Part shown: one piece after another, positions 17,055 to 25,578 of the stretch
Numbering within the stretch: position 1 is the stretch's first letter
How the letters are laid out: each line of letters starts with the position of its first letter
NCBI RefSeq assembly: GCF_042666655.1
Contig: NZ_JBHTDE010000015.1
Location: forward strand, 1 to 64,000
Reading direction: 5' to 3'
DNA length: 64,000 nt
DNA from: Paracraurococcus sp042666655
GTDB lineage: Bacteria; Pseudomonadota; Alphaproteobacteria; Acetobacterales; Acetobacteraceae
Made by a program: the position numbers and the translations under genes
The notes under the pieces: generated by a model
The model's input: only the letters and a program-made list of their open reading frames with translations
Told to the model about the DNA's origin: nothing
Databases searched by the model: none

Positions 17055-18122
17055 TCAGTTCGCCTCGCCTGCGACGGCGTCCAGCGGCGCGTCGATCTCG
17101 CAGCGCAGGCCGGAAGGCTCAAATAGCAGCCGCGTCTCAGCCCGTAGCTCCTGGGGCAGGCCGCGCTCGACCAAGCGGGAACCGAAGCCCCGGCTCGACG
17201 GTGGCCTCACCGCCGGGCCGCCGCCTTCGGCCCAGCAAAGGCTGAGCAGGTCGCCATCGGTGCGAGCCTTGATCTCCCATTGAAGGTGGACGTACCCGAT
17301 GGGCGTCGACAGCGCACCATAGCCAGCCGCATTCGCCGCCAACTCGTTCAATGCCATGCCGAGCGTGACCGCGGCGCCGGGGCGAACCGAGACCGCCGGC
17401 CCCGAGGCGAACAGGCGCCCCGCGTTGCCACCGAGATGCGGCGCCACCTGTGCCTCAGCCAACTCGCCCAGGGGAACGCCCGCCCAGTGGTGCCTTGCGA
17501 GCAGTCGATGCACGCGGGCCAGGGCGCGAAGGCGCTCCTGGAAGGCAGCCTTGAACTCGTTCGCCGTCACTGCCTTACGGGCCGTCTGGGCTGCAACGGA
17601 CTGCATGGCGGCAAGGGTGTTGTTGACCCGGTGATTTACCTCGGAGGCCAACGCCCTCCGCTGCTTCTGGGAAAGCCTGAGTTCGGTCACGTCGTGCTGC
17701 ACCGCAGCCCAATGCGTCACGAGCCCGTTTTGCAGAACTGGGGTAATAAGCCACTCGACAACGTATTCGGTACCGTCTTTGCGGTAGTTGATGGCCTCTC
17801 CTCGGAAGCTACGTCCTGCTGCCAGCGTCGTTCGCAAGTCATCGAGGAGCGCGCGATCGGTGTTCGGGCCTTGGAGGAAGCGCGGCGCCCTGCCCAGGAC
17901 CTCCTGCGCTGTGTAGCCGGTCATTCGCGTGAAGGCGGGATTGACGTACTGGATGCGAGGACCAGGCGGGTCCAGCTCAGGGCCGGTGATAATGACGGCC
18001 TCGCCAAGCGCCCCAATGACAGTGCGCAAGAGGGCCATCTCGTTCTGCGGCTGTTCTGCCAGCTGAGATGAAAGGTCCCCGGCGCCGTCCGACGCCTCGT
18101 CGTTTCCAATTGAGTCTCTCAT
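17055..18122 (-). CDS. LOV-like PAS / HWE-type sensor histidine kinase without the LOV cysteine
   Basis: A 355-residue kinase. Residues about 35-150 form a PAS domain that matches bacterial LOV domains almost throughout (NPAFTRMTGYTAQEVLG, then RFLQGPNTD, GEAINYRKDGTEYVVEW, AAVQHDVTEL). The LOV motif GRNCRFLQ is here GRAPRFLQ, so the cysteine that bonds flavin in light is absent. The kinase core is HWE/HisKA_2-like: EVNHRVNNTLAAMQSVAAQT with the phosphorylatable His, then MALNELAANAAGYGALS in the ATPase domain. ATG at 18122 is used; a GTG seven codons upstream is also open. It lies upstream of and in the same direction as the large hybrid kinase, with a ~160-base gap. Confidence 0.87.
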   Translation of the reverse strand: MRDSIGNDEASDGAGDLSSQLAEQPQNEMALLRTVIGALGEAVIITGPELDPPGPRIQYVNPAFTRMTGYTAQEVLGRAPRFLQGPNTDRALLDDLRTTLAAGRSFRGEAINYRKDGTEYVVEWLITPVLQNGLVTHWAAVQHDVTELRLSQKQRRALASEVNHRVNNTLAAMQSVAAQTARKAVTANEFKAAFQERLRALARVHRLLARHHWAGVPLGELAEAQVAPHLGGNAGRLFASGPAVSVRPGAAVTLGMALNELAANAAGYGALSTPIGYVHLQWEIKARTDGDLLSLCWAEGGGPAVRPPSSRGFGSRLVERGLPQELRAETRLLFEPSGLRCEIDAPLDAVAGEAN

Positions 18123-18229
18123 CCGGTCTGGCAGTGGCCCCACGCAGGCCGCAAACTACGCCTGCAGACATACAACCACGCCCAGCCTACGCGGTTTCTG
18201 AACGAACTACATCAATCCGCAGTTCACTC

Positions 18230-18255
18230 GGGCACGCACCTGCTGGTGCGTGCCC
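18230..18255. terminator. Perfect hairpin between kinase and metQ remnant
   Basis: An 11-bp perfect stem (GGGCACGCACC and its complement) with a TGCT loop. There is no T-run on either side, so it is either a rho-assisted terminator or a regulatory/transcript-stabilising hairpin between the divergent kinase gene and the metQ remnant. Confidence 0.4.
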
Positions 18256-18586
18256 GCAACTAGCCGCTGACAGCGATAGGTAAGACGCTAATCTTCCCGC
18301 TTGGCATCTATTCGCGCCGCCACCGCGCGCTGGCCGAGGTCCCGGCGGGCGGGCGCATCGCCATCCCGAACGACCCGACTAATGGCGGCCGTGCCCTGGC
18401 TGCTGGCGACGAATGGGGCCTTCGAGCTGCGCGCGGGCAGCGACTTCCGTGCAACGGTCGCTGATATCACCGCCAATTCGCGCCAGCTCCGCATCCTCGA
18501 TCTGGATGCGGCGCAGCTGCCGCGAGCGCTGGACGAGGTTGAGGCAGCGGCCATCAACTCCAACTACGCCTTCCAGGCCGGGCTCA

Positions 18587-18609
18587 GAGCTATGCCGGAA
18601 TCTGGGTGA
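18587..18609. repeat. IS256-type inverted repeat (transposase 3' side)
   Basis: Terminal inverted repeat beginning GAGCTATGCCGG and ending CTGGGTGA; 18 of 23 positions match the opposite end. The metQ-derived duplication CCGGGCTCA abuts it on the outside. Confidence 0.85.
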
Positions 18610-18617
18610 CGCGGTGA

Positions 18618-19885
18618 TCAGGCGGCGTCCTGCGCTGGCGTGTTGATGACCTCGACGCCGTCCCTGAATGTGACGCCCTGGATGACCTTGGGCAACTGGT
18701 TCTCGCCCTTCAGCTTGCGCCAGGTCTTGGCGGCGGCCATCACGAGCTTGAACACCATCAGCCGGGCCGTGTCCTGCGACAGCGCGCCCTTGGTCCGCAC
18801 CGTGCGGTGCCGGACGGTGGCGAAGACGCTCTCGATCGGGTTGGACGTGCGCAGGTGATCCCAATGCTCGGCAGGAAAGTCGTAGAAGGTCAGCAGGGCG
18901 TTGCGGTCCTTGAGCAGGCAGGTGACCGCCTTCTCGTATTTGGCCGCGTACTTTCCGGCGAAGGTCTCAATCGCCGCTGCGGCGGTGGTGCGGTCGGGCG
19001 CCATCCAGACCTCGCGCAGGTCGGCCTTGGCCGCCGGCTGAACCGACTTCGGCAGCTTGTCCAACACGTTGGCGTCTTGTGCACGGTGCAGCGCTGATGC
19101 CGGGTTGTGGGCCAGACCTCCTCCAGCGCCTTCCAGAAGCCGAGCGCCCCGTCGCCGGTGGCCAGCTCGGGCGCGATGGCCAGGCCGCGTGCCTTGAGAT
19201 CAACCAGCAGCTCCCGCCAGCTCTGCGCGCTCTCGCGTACTCCGACCTGGAGGCCGAGCAGTTCCTTCCGGCCCTCCGGCGTCGCCCCGATCAGCACCAG
19301 CATGCATTCGGCCTGCGGCTCCATTCGCGCCTGCAGATAGATGCCGTCCGCCCAGATATAGACATACCGCCGTGCCGCCAGGTCGCGCCGTTGCCAGCGC
19401 GCGTAGTCGGCCTGCCAGGTATCCCGCAGCCGGGCGATCACCGACGGCGACAGGTTCGGGGCCGCCTTGCCCAGCAGCGCCCCGAGTGCCTCCTGGAAGT
19501 CGCCCATCGAGACCCCGCGCAGGTAGAGCACCGGCAGCAGCGCATCCAGACTCGGCGTCCGCCGTGCCCAGCGTGGCAGGATGCTCGAGGTGAAGCGGAT
19601 CCGCTCGGCCGTCGTGCCGGGACTGCGGTCGCGCAGCTTCACCCGCCGCACCGGCACCGGGCCGATCCCAGTCTGCACCTGGCGCTCCGGGCCATGTCCG
19701 TGCCGCACCAGACGCTCGCGCCCGTCCGGCAGCGGCACGCCCTTCATCGCTGCCAGGAACGCCTCGGCTTCTGCCTCGATCGCCTGGGCCAGCAGCCGGC
19801 GGGCGCCGCTCCGCAGGATGGCCGTCAGCGGATCGTCGACCTCGTCAGGCTGACGCAGGGGGACAACGGTGGTATTGCTCGTCAT
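18618..19885 (-). pseudogene. IS256-family transposase, frameshifted
   Basis: A mutator-type DDE transposase of about 420 codons. The N-terminal frame runs from the ATG at 19885 with ILRSGARRLLAQAIEAEAEA, YVYIWADGIYLQARM (first Asp) and ELATGDGALGFWKALEEVW (second Asp) to HQRCTVHKT. There the sequence lacks one base (near 19078): the family continues ANVLDKLPKS, which is found in the next frame as VLDKLPKSVQPAAKADLREV and onward through SNPIESVFATVRHRTVRTKG (catalytic Glu) to the natural end. A single-base deletion therefore inactivates it, unless frameshifting occurs. Confidence 0.9.
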
Positions 19886-19959
19886 GGCGTATCGCTCCTT
19901 CGGGAGGTCCTGGCAGGCTTCGTCACCCGCCTCGATACGCCGCCTTTCTCAGGCCGCCA

Positions 19960-19982
19960 TCACCCAGTCTCGGCCGTAGCTC
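19960..19982. repeat. IS256-type inverted repeat (transposase 5' side)
   Basis: Partner of the repeat at 18587-18609, read on the opposite strand as GAGCTACGGCCG...CTGGGTGA. The second copy of the 9-bp target duplication follows at 19983-19991, where the metQ reading frame resumes. Confidence 0.85.
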
Positions 19983-20263
19983 CCGGGCTCAACCCGGTGC
20001 GCGATTCCATCGCTCTCGAAAGCGCTGGAAGCCCCTATGTCAACTTGATCGCCGTGCGTCGGCAGGACCGCGATGCGCCATGGGTCGCTCGCTTGCTCGC
20101 CGCCTATCAAGGATTTCGTCGTCACCACATTCCAGGGCGCTGTGGTGCCCGCCTTCTGAGAACAAGCCCGATGCTGCGCCTAGCGCGACCGCGATGCGAT
20201 AGCCTGCACCGTCTCCGCTTACGATCCTGTAAGCAGCCATAAAGGCAGGAGCGGGTTGTGTGG

Positions 20264-22057
20264 TCAGACGCCTTTGACAGCGTCGATCATGATCGTGCGC
20301 CATATCTGGGCGGGCAAGCCACCGCCCGACACTCCGAGCATCGGCTCGCTGTCGCTATTTCCCAACCACACGCCCGCCACATATTGCTCGGTGAAGCCGA
20401 CGAACCAAGCATCGCGGCTGGCGGTGGTTGTTCCGGTCTTTCCTGCTGCCCAGAAACCCGGATCGGCGGCTCTTCCGGTGCCTCGCTGCACGACGCCCGA
20501 GAGCATTTGCCGCATGATGTCGGCATGCCGAGGTTCTATGGTCTGCCTGACATCAGACCTTGCCGGGAGCACCCGCACCAGTATCTCGGCGCCGGCCAGA
20601 TCCTGGACCCGCTGCACCGAATAGGGCACGACCATTTTGCCACGATTGGCCACGCAGGCGAAAGCCGCCGTGAGATCAACCAGCCTAGCCTCGTAAGTCC
20701 CAAGCGCCAGGTCGCCGGCCTCGCCTTTGGGATCGGCTCCTACGTTCAGCGTCTTGATGAGCTCTTTGACGTCCTTGGTATTCTGCATGGCCAGTCGGAC
20801 AGCGGCCGTGTTGGAAGACTTCTCCAACGCCGCGGCTAGCGAAATATCGTCAAGATACCTGTCATCGAAGTTTCTAACGGGACGGCCGCCGAGTGTTAAA
20901 GCGGTATCGCTGACCATCGTGTCGGGCGTGCTGCCTGCCCGAAGTGCCGCGAGGTACACGAACAGTTTGGCGACCGAACCTGGCTGCCGTCTGGCTTGGG
21001 TGGCGTGATCCCATTCCTTCTGCCTGTAGTCACGTCCGCCTACCAGCGCCACCACCGCGCCATCATATCGCATGACGACCACTGCGCCTTCTTCGATCTG
21101 GCGTGCTCGGGCGTGCTGGCGAAGTGCTTGCTCCAAATGCCGTTCGGCTATCGCTTGGATTCTCAGATCCAACGTGGTGGTCACGGTTCGCGTGCCAAGT
21201 CGTGCGGAAGGCGCGGAATTGGCATTGGCTTCAGTCTCGGCCCAACGGGCGAACCAGCCGATCTGCGTGCTTCGGGGGAAAAATCCCCCCCAGGCCGATT
21301 TGGAGGCCGCTATGGTGACATTCTGCGCCTTGGCACGGTCTGCGGCAGATCGGGTGAGAGAGTCGGCATCCACCATCTGCTCGATAACCCGGAAGCCCCG
21401 ATCCCGCGACAGCTGGAAATTCCGGTGAGGATTGAACCGGTTGGGTGCGGGGAGCAACCCAACCATCATAGCTGACTCCAAGATGGTGAGGTTACGCGCA
21501 TACTTGTTGAAATAAACTCGAGCGGCCGCTTCGATCCCATAGGCGCCGCCTCCAAAGAACACCCTGTTGAAATACACAAACAGGATGTCTTCCTTGCTCA
21601 AATTGAGCTCCAGGATCGGCGCGAGTACCGGCTCTTCCAGCAGCTTCCGTACGATTGCGCTGTGTTCCTTAAGGTAAATTTCCTTGATGGTCTGCTGGGT
21701 CAGTGTGCTGCCGCCCTGGGTACGCCCCGTGAGCGTGGACCACACAGCGCGTGCCATCGCCCTCGGGTCCAACCCCCAATGCTCGTAGAACCGGCGATCT
21801 TCACTGGCCACCAACGCGTCGATCAGATGCTTGGGGATCCGCGCAAAGGGTACCGGTGGGCCGTAATACGCTCCGCGCGCACCGATGAACTCACCGTCTG
21901 CGTCGAGAATCCGTACCCCGTCCTCGCGGTTGTCCGTGATCAGTCGGTTGGCATCGATGAGTTCCAGTGCCTTGGCATTGCGGGGAGCCGTGGCTGCCAA
22001 GCCCACCAGTGCGAGGACTTGTCTCCGATCCAGGGTACCGTCGGCTGACGTGGACAC
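20264..22057 (-). CDS. Bifunctional penicillin-binding protein (class A)
   Basis: A ~597-residue class A PBP that polymerises and cross-links peptidoglycan. After a short N terminus with RRQVLALVGLAATA (a weak export/anchor segment), the GT51 glycosyltransferase shows EDRRFYEHWGLDPRAMARA, QGGSTLTQQTIKE and KYARNLTILESAMMVGLLPAP. The transpeptidase has all three penicilloyl-serine motifs: GSVAK (active-site Ser), SSNTA (SxN) and KTGTT. The GTG at 22057 was chosen because AGGAGG lies 12 bases upstream; a TTG 45 bases further up extends the frame. It is shorter than PBP1a (no long insert). No neighbouring cell-wall gene is present; an accessory copy is likely. Confidence 0.92.
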   Translation of the reverse strand: MSTSADGTLDRRQVLALVGLAATAPRNAKALELIDANRLITDNREDGVRILDADGEFIGARGAYYGPPVPFARIPKHLIDALVASEDRRFYEHWGLDPRAMARAVWSTLTGRTQGGSTLTQQTIKEIYLKEHSAIVRKLLEEPVLAPILELNLSKEDILFVYFNRVFFGGGAYGIEAAARVYFNKYARNLTILESAMMVGLLPAPNRFNPHRNFQLSRDRGFRVIEQMVDADSLTRSAADRAKAQNVTIAASKSAWGGFFPRSTQIGWFARWAETEANANSAPSARLGTRTVTTTLDLRIQAIAERHLEQALRQHARARQIEEGAVVVMRYDGAVVALVGGRDYRQKEWDHATQARRQPGSVAKLFVYLAALRAGSTPDTMVSDTALTLGGRPVRNFDDRYLDDISLAAALEKSSNTAAVRLAMQNTKDVKELIKTLNVGADPKGEAGDLALGTYEARLVDLTAAFACVANRGKMVVPYSVQRVQDLAGAEILVRVLPARSDVRQTIEPRHADIMRQMLSGVVQRGTGRAADPGFWAAGKTGTTTASRDAWFVGFTEQYVAGVWLGNSDSEPMLGVSGGGLPAQIWRTIMIDAVKGV

Positions 22058-22228
22058 TGCCTGTGCATGCCTCCTGGCATAGAAGGATGGGTTCGGTGAC
22101 AACCAACAACATGCGACCTGTCCGCGGCAGGCGCCAAATCTGCGGCTGAGCGCTTCGTGATGCTGGTAGCTGCGGCGCGACCTTGGCCACCGGTGCGGCC
22201 CTCGGATCCTCTACTTTTCTGCCGCTAG

Positions 22229-22291
22229 TCTAGCGCCACTAGCGCCGGGTAAGCAGATTGGTGGCCTCGGCTGCTGGCATACTGGTGCCCG
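22229..22291 (-). pseudogene. Relic of the dispersed small HTH family (copy 4)
   Basis: On the minus strand a 20-codon stretch reads SMPAAEATNLLTRR, stop, WR, stop, which aligns with GMPATEATSLLTRHQWR in copy 1. Two stop codons and loss of the rest show it is dead. It lies between the PBP and DUF3891 genes. Confidence 0.7.
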
Positions 22292-22302
22292 CACCTGATT
22301 CG

Positions 22303-23070
22303 TCAGGCCGGGGTCAGGGTTTCGGTCAGCGTGCTCCAGGCGGCGTCGCGCAAATTGCGGCGCATCGCCTCCTCGTCGGTCCAACGGGTTTCAACCGGGA
22401 GGCGGATCGTCTCGCACTGTACTGTCAGCGTTCTGACGCGGAAGGGCCACGGGTCAAGCGACCAGCGAGACGTTCCCTGCCGCACAAGCTTCATCTTGCG
22501 TGTGCTGCCATCTTCCATCGGTGCCTCCCCAGCCTTGTCCGGATCGGCAAAACAGAGCGCGAGGGAAAGGGCGTCGGTCACTGCGACGAGGGCGGAGTTC
22601 CGTTCGACCTGCTCGCGCGACACGCCGAGCTTGGCAATCCAGTCCGCCTGGAGCGCGGCCTCCTTGGCGTTATTGCGGTCGATCGCGGCATGGTCCTCCG
22701 GCGGCAGGCTCTCCGGGTCCATGTATTCCGTGTAGACCCGCGTGCCGTGCAGGGAGATGAGCAGGGCAGGCCAGAGGCCGTAGGCGGCGCGGGCTATTTC
22801 CACGCCCCGCGCCCACATGGGGGCATGGACCGCCGGGCCGAGCCTGGTGAAGGGGTGAGGCAGGCCCGTTTCGCGGTCGAGGGTCGGGGCGGTCTCCCAG
22901 GACAGCCAGGCGATGTCGTGCTGCTCGGCGGCGAGGATGACCTCGGGCGCTGGGTCGGGCAGCGCGAACCCTGGGGCACCCCAGGCGGCCATCATCTGGC
23001 CCGAGAGCAGGGCGTGGGAGGGCTGGGGAACGAGAAGGCGGGCGCCATTCTCAGGGCTGCGCAGGATCAT
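22303..23070 (-). CDS. DUF3891-family protein
   Basis: A 255-residue soluble protein with the DUF3891 pattern: an N-terminal MILRSPENGARLLVPQPSHA, LLSGQMMAAWG, then AAEQHDIAWLSWETAP with the conserved His-Asp and Trp, PHPFTRLGP, and ALLISLHGTRVYTEY. The many conserved His and Asp residues suggest a metal-dependent hydrolase related to HD proteins, but no activity has been assigned to the family. It sits alone between two copies of the dispersed HTH family, so no operon partner hints at its job. Confidence 0.8.
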   Translation of the reverse strand: MILRSPENGARLLVPQPSHALLSGQMMAAWGAPGFALPDPAPEVILAAEQHDIAWLSWETAPTLDRETGLPHPFTRLGPAVHAPMWARGVEIARAAYGLWPALLISLHGTRVYTEYMDPESLPPEDHAAIDRNNAKEAALQADWIAKLGVSREQVERNSALVAVTDALSLALCFADPDKAGEAPMEDGSTRKMKLVRQGTSRWSLDPWPFRVRTLTVQCETIRLPVETRWTDEEAMRRNLRDAAWSTLTETLTPA

Positions 23071-23329
23071 GCCACACCAACGCCCGAGCGGGGCCTTGGG
23101 ACACAGCAGCTTCTAATCCGCCTGATTTTAGCAACCGGTGCTGCCTGTCATTCTGCGCCGGCGCGCCGTAAACCCGCGCTCAACCGCGATTGAAGCAGCC
23201 CTCGTCTCACCTCTGAGAAAGCAACCATCGCGGGTTATAGCGCGAACATAACGCTGCCTGAGGAGCGCAAAAGTAAAGCCATCCAATGCGCACCTTAGCC
23301 CTGCCCTTGCGGCGTCTCCCTCGCCTCGG

Positions 23330-23698
23330 TCATAGCCCCGGCACCTGCACCCCCAGCCGCGCCGCCGCAGCCTCAAGCCGCGCCACATCCCCCTCACGCC
23401 ATTGATGCCGGATCAGCAACCTGATGGCTTCGACCCCTGGCATACCAAGGGCCGCACCAATGGCGACAGGAGTGGTGATGCCGCGCTCCTCCAGCTCCCT
23501 GCCAATCGCCATCCGCAAGCGGATCGTGGTCAGCCGGTCGGCTTGCCGGGCGCGGCGCTCCTCAGGCGTGAGCTTCGGCTTCGCAGGCGGCAAGGCCGGC
23601 GGCAGCAGGTCGGAGAATAGGCTTATCTCGCCATGGTAGCCGCGGCTGTGGCCGGCATCGTCTTTGGCGGACGACTGGGTGGCCCCGCCGCTCGTCAT
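23330..23698 (-). CDS. Small HTH-like protein, dispersed family copy 2
   Basis: A 122-residue member with the same PAKPKLTPEERRARQADRL core, then TTIRLRMAIGRELEERGITT, AAIGAALGMPGVEAIRLLIR and HQWREGDVARLEAAAARLGV. Apart from the unrelated first ~35 residues it is about 75-80% identical to copies 1 and 3 over the core. The divergent N terminus shows that only the core and C-terminal domain are under constraint. Intact and probably expressed, function unknown. Confidence 0.6.
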   Translation of the reverse strand: MTSGGATQSSAKDDAGHSRGYHGEISLFSDLLPPALPPAKPKLTPEERRARQADRLTTIRLRMAIGRELEERGITTPVAIGAALGMPGVEAIRLLIRHQWREGDVARLEAAAARLGVQVPGL

Positions 23699-23774
23699 GC
23701 AGCGGGGCGATGTCTGCTGCGACTGAGGCCACCTGCTCAGGACTTACGCGACCTGTGCCTGCCCCGATCAAATG

Positions 23775-23890
23775 CTAACGGCCATTGCCGCCGAGGCCGG
23801 AGGAGACGATGCCGCAGGAATAGGCCCACATCGGCGCGAACCAGGTGACCGGCTTCAGCAGCTCGAGGCAGGCGGACAGGGCCGGGCGCG
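23775..23890 (-). pseudogene. bchG: Bacteriochlorophyll synthase (bchG) N-terminal fragment
   Basis: The minus strand encodes ALSACLELLKPVTWFAPMWA followed by YSCGIVSSG, the conserved start of BchG (ELLKPITWFPPMWA in phototrophs), which attaches the phytyl/geranylgeranyl tail to bacteriochlorophyllide. The frame stops after about 35 codons. Immediately upstream a second scrap (MLRCLIPGQAATLSRFYNVL) may be the end of the neighbouring gene. A vestige of a photosynthesis gene cluster in the lineage or a past host. Confidence 0.65.
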
Positions 23891-24107
23891 CGACGGTGAC
23901 TACGAGAGCACGTTGTAGAAGCGGCTCAGCGTGGCGGCCTGTCCCGGAATCAGGCAGCGCAGCATTTTGGGGTGGCGATCAGCACCGCCAGCACATCGGG
24001 ACAATGCTTACATGCAAGCCACAGCTTGCGTGCTCTAGCGAGGTTCCAGAAACCAAATCTACGGCCAACCGTTTAGCGGTCGTAGCGGTTGCAAACGGGA
24101 GGAAAGC

Positions 24108-24185
24108 ATGGGACGCGGCATTCTGCTATGGCTCCTGGGCGTGCCAATTCCCATCATCATCATCCTCGCCCTTATCTGGCACTAA
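24108..24185 (+). CDS. 25-residue membrane micropeptide
   Basis: A very short gene with a strong ribosome-binding site (GGGAGGA, seven bases before the ATG). The peptide begins MGRGILLWLLGVPIP and continues with four isoleucines and a leucine/alanine stretch ending in Trp-His: a single hydrophobic helix with a Pro kink. Peptides of this type are widespread in alphaproteobacteria but unnamed. It precedes the membrane-protein gene by 16 bases, so the two are likely cotranscribed. Too short for ordinary gene callers; the ribosome-binding site and family-like sequence support it. Confidence 0.65.
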   Translation: MGRGILLWLLGVPIPIIIILALIWH

Positions 24186-24201
24186 AGCGGGAGCACACGA
24201 G

Positions 24202-25074
24202 ATGGCTCTCGCACCATCCGGCTTGCAAGCTGGGTCCGCGACAACTGCAGGCAATGCAGTCGAATCATCCAAGTCTGCGGTGTCCTGGGCTGCCATTATC
24301 GCCGGCGCACTGACAGCAACAGCGGTTTCGTTGATCTTGCTTGCGCTTGGCTCGGGGCTGGGGTTCGCAGCAGCCTCACCCTGGCAAGAGGCAAGGCCCT
24401 CAGCCAAAGCCATAGCGGTCACGAGCATTATCTGGCTCGTGGTGATGCAGTGGGTGTCGTCCGGGATAGGCGGCTATCTCACCGGCCGCCTCCGCGCGAA
24501 ATGGGTGGGCACCCATACGCACGAAGTGTTCTTCCGAGATACCGCTCATGGTCTGCTGAGTTGGGCTGTCGCCACCGTCGTAACCGTTGGTCTGCTGACC
24601 TCAGCCACCTCGTCGCTTGTCGGAGGCGGTGTGCAAGCGACAGCGACCATCGCATCTGGAGCGGCTCAGGCAGCGGCGCCAGCACTCGCCGCCCAAGCCC
24701 GCGAGTACGACATCGATACTCTGTTCCGACGGGCACAGCCGGACGCCAACGCACCGGCGGGAGATACCCGTGCTGAGGCGTCCCGCATTCTCGCCGTGAC
24801 GGTGACCGGTGGTGACGTGTCACCGACGGACCGCGCTTATCTGGCACAATTGGTTGCGGCCCGTGCAGGAATATCCGAGGCAGATGCGCAAAAGCGGGTT
24901 GATGAAACCATCACCAAGGCGAAGGCCGCCGCGGAAGACGCCAAGCAGGCTGCAGATGCCGCTCGCAAGGCCGCAGCGACCTTCGCACTCTTTACCGCAT
25001 TGTCGATGCTGATCGGTGCCTTCATCGCTTCAGTTGCGGCAGCGCTTGGCGGACATCAGCGCGACGAACATTAA
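24202..25074 (+). CDS. Multi-helix membrane protein of unknown function
   Basis: A 290-residue inner-membrane protein. Helices are evident at about residues 28-50 (WAAIIAGALTATAVSLILLA), 72-95 (IAVTSIIWLVVMQWVSSGIG), 118-140 (GLLSWAVATVVTVGLLTSAT) and at the C terminus (FALFTALSMLIGAFIASVAA). Between helices 3 and 4 lies a ~110-residue soluble loop with an alanine-rich coiled-coil-like stretch (TKAKAAAEDAKQAADAARKA). Related alphaproteobacterial proteins are often labelled PhnA-like without evidence. It directly follows the micropeptide gene. Function unknown. Confidence 0.75.
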   Translation: MALAPSGLQAGSATTAGNAVESSKSAVSWAAIIAGALTATAVSLILLALGSGLGFAAASPWQEARPSAKAIAVTSIIWLVVMQWVSSGIGGYLTGRLRAKWVGTHTHEVFFRDTAHGLLSWAVATVVTVGLLTSATSSLVGGGVQATATIASGAAQAAAPALAAQAREYDIDTLFRRAQPDANAPAGDTRAEASRILAVTVTGGDVSPTDRAYLAQLVAARAGISEADAQKRVDETITKAKAAAEDAKQAADAARKAAATFALFTALSMLIGAFIASVAAALGGHQRDEH

Positions 25075-25308
25075 GGCTCACGATGCCTCTGGCTGACGGC
25101 CGATCCTGTACCAGACCGGCCGCCAGCCAATGTGGTTCGAAGGCGTTGGTGCAGCGACGGGCCGGGCACCGGGGCTGGTAGCTGGTCAGTCCTGAAATAA
25201 ACTGAGAGTGGCGGTGTTCTCCGGACACTCGAGAAGTATGGTCAGACACTGCCGGTCGTATGGCCAAAAACGCAGACGGGATCGCAGTGCTAAGGGCGGA
25301 GATGACCG

Positions 25309-25518
25309 ATGCCTGACCCAGACCACCGCGAAGCGGGTTTCTACTGGGTATGCATTGACGGTCAGGAACCTGAAGTCGCTCAGTGGCAGGCTGAATGGGA
25401 AAGATGGCTCGTGGCCGGAAGCGCCAAGCCACTGTCAGACGAGAGGGCAAGCCGCGTCATTGTGCTGAGTGACTGTTTACCCGTGCCGGTCCTACCTGCG
25501 TTCCAGTCTGGCGGCTGA
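25309..25518 (+). CDS. Small conserved hypothetical protein
   Basis: A 69-residue soluble protein with REAGFYWVCIDGQEPEVAQW, a short aromatic motif seen in many small alphaproteobacterial proteins of unknown role, followed by AEWERWLVAGSAKPLSDER. A GGAG-type ribosome-binding site (GGCGGAGATGACCG) lies upstream of the ATG. There is no operon partner; the intact membrane-protein gene ends 234 bases before. Confidence 0.55.
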   Translation: MPDPDHREAGFYWVCIDGQEPEVAQWQAEWERWLVAGSAKPLSDERASRVIVLSDCLPVPVLPAFQSGG

Positions 25519-25578
25519 ATAGATTGTGGCACCTGCACCGAGCCGAGAGCCAACGGGCTCGTTCATGGGCTCCGCAGC

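Larger units (their letters stand above)
18587..19982 (-). mobile_element. IS256-family insertion sequence with 9-bp target duplication
   Basis: A 1396-bp element bounded by imperfect inverted repeats (GAGCTA...CTGGGTGA at both ends, 18 of 23 positions identical: 18587-18609 and 19960-19982). It is flanked by perfect direct repeats CCGGGCTCA at 18578-18586 and 19983-19991, the 8-9 bp duplication expected for this family. It contains one transposase gene that is broken by a single-base deletion. The intact target duplication shows a simple insertion into metQ; the element can probably move only with transposase supplied by another copy. Confidence 0.92.
18268..20150 (+). pseudogene. metQ: metQ/nlpA-type methionine-binding protein gene, split by an IS
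   Basis: Coding sequence for a MetQ-like substrate-binding lipoprotein of a methionine ABC importer survives in pieces. Before the IS: GIYSRRHRALAEVPAGGRIA and IPNDPTNGGRAL, a frameshift near 18395, then LRAGSDFRATVADIT and LDEVEAAAINSNYAFQAGL. After the IS the reading resumes as NPVRDSIALES, SPYVNLIAVRRQDRDAPWVA and AAYQGF. Removing the IS with one copy of the 9-bp duplication joins AGL directly to NPV, the conserved family sequence. The signal peptide and first ~100 codons are missing, so the gene was already truncated or was truncated separately. Confidence 0.85.

Noticed and set aside
17055..18122. Blue-light LOV photoreceptor kinase
   Set aside because: The essential cysteine of the LOV motif is missing (GRAPRFLQ), so a light-sensing call is not supported.
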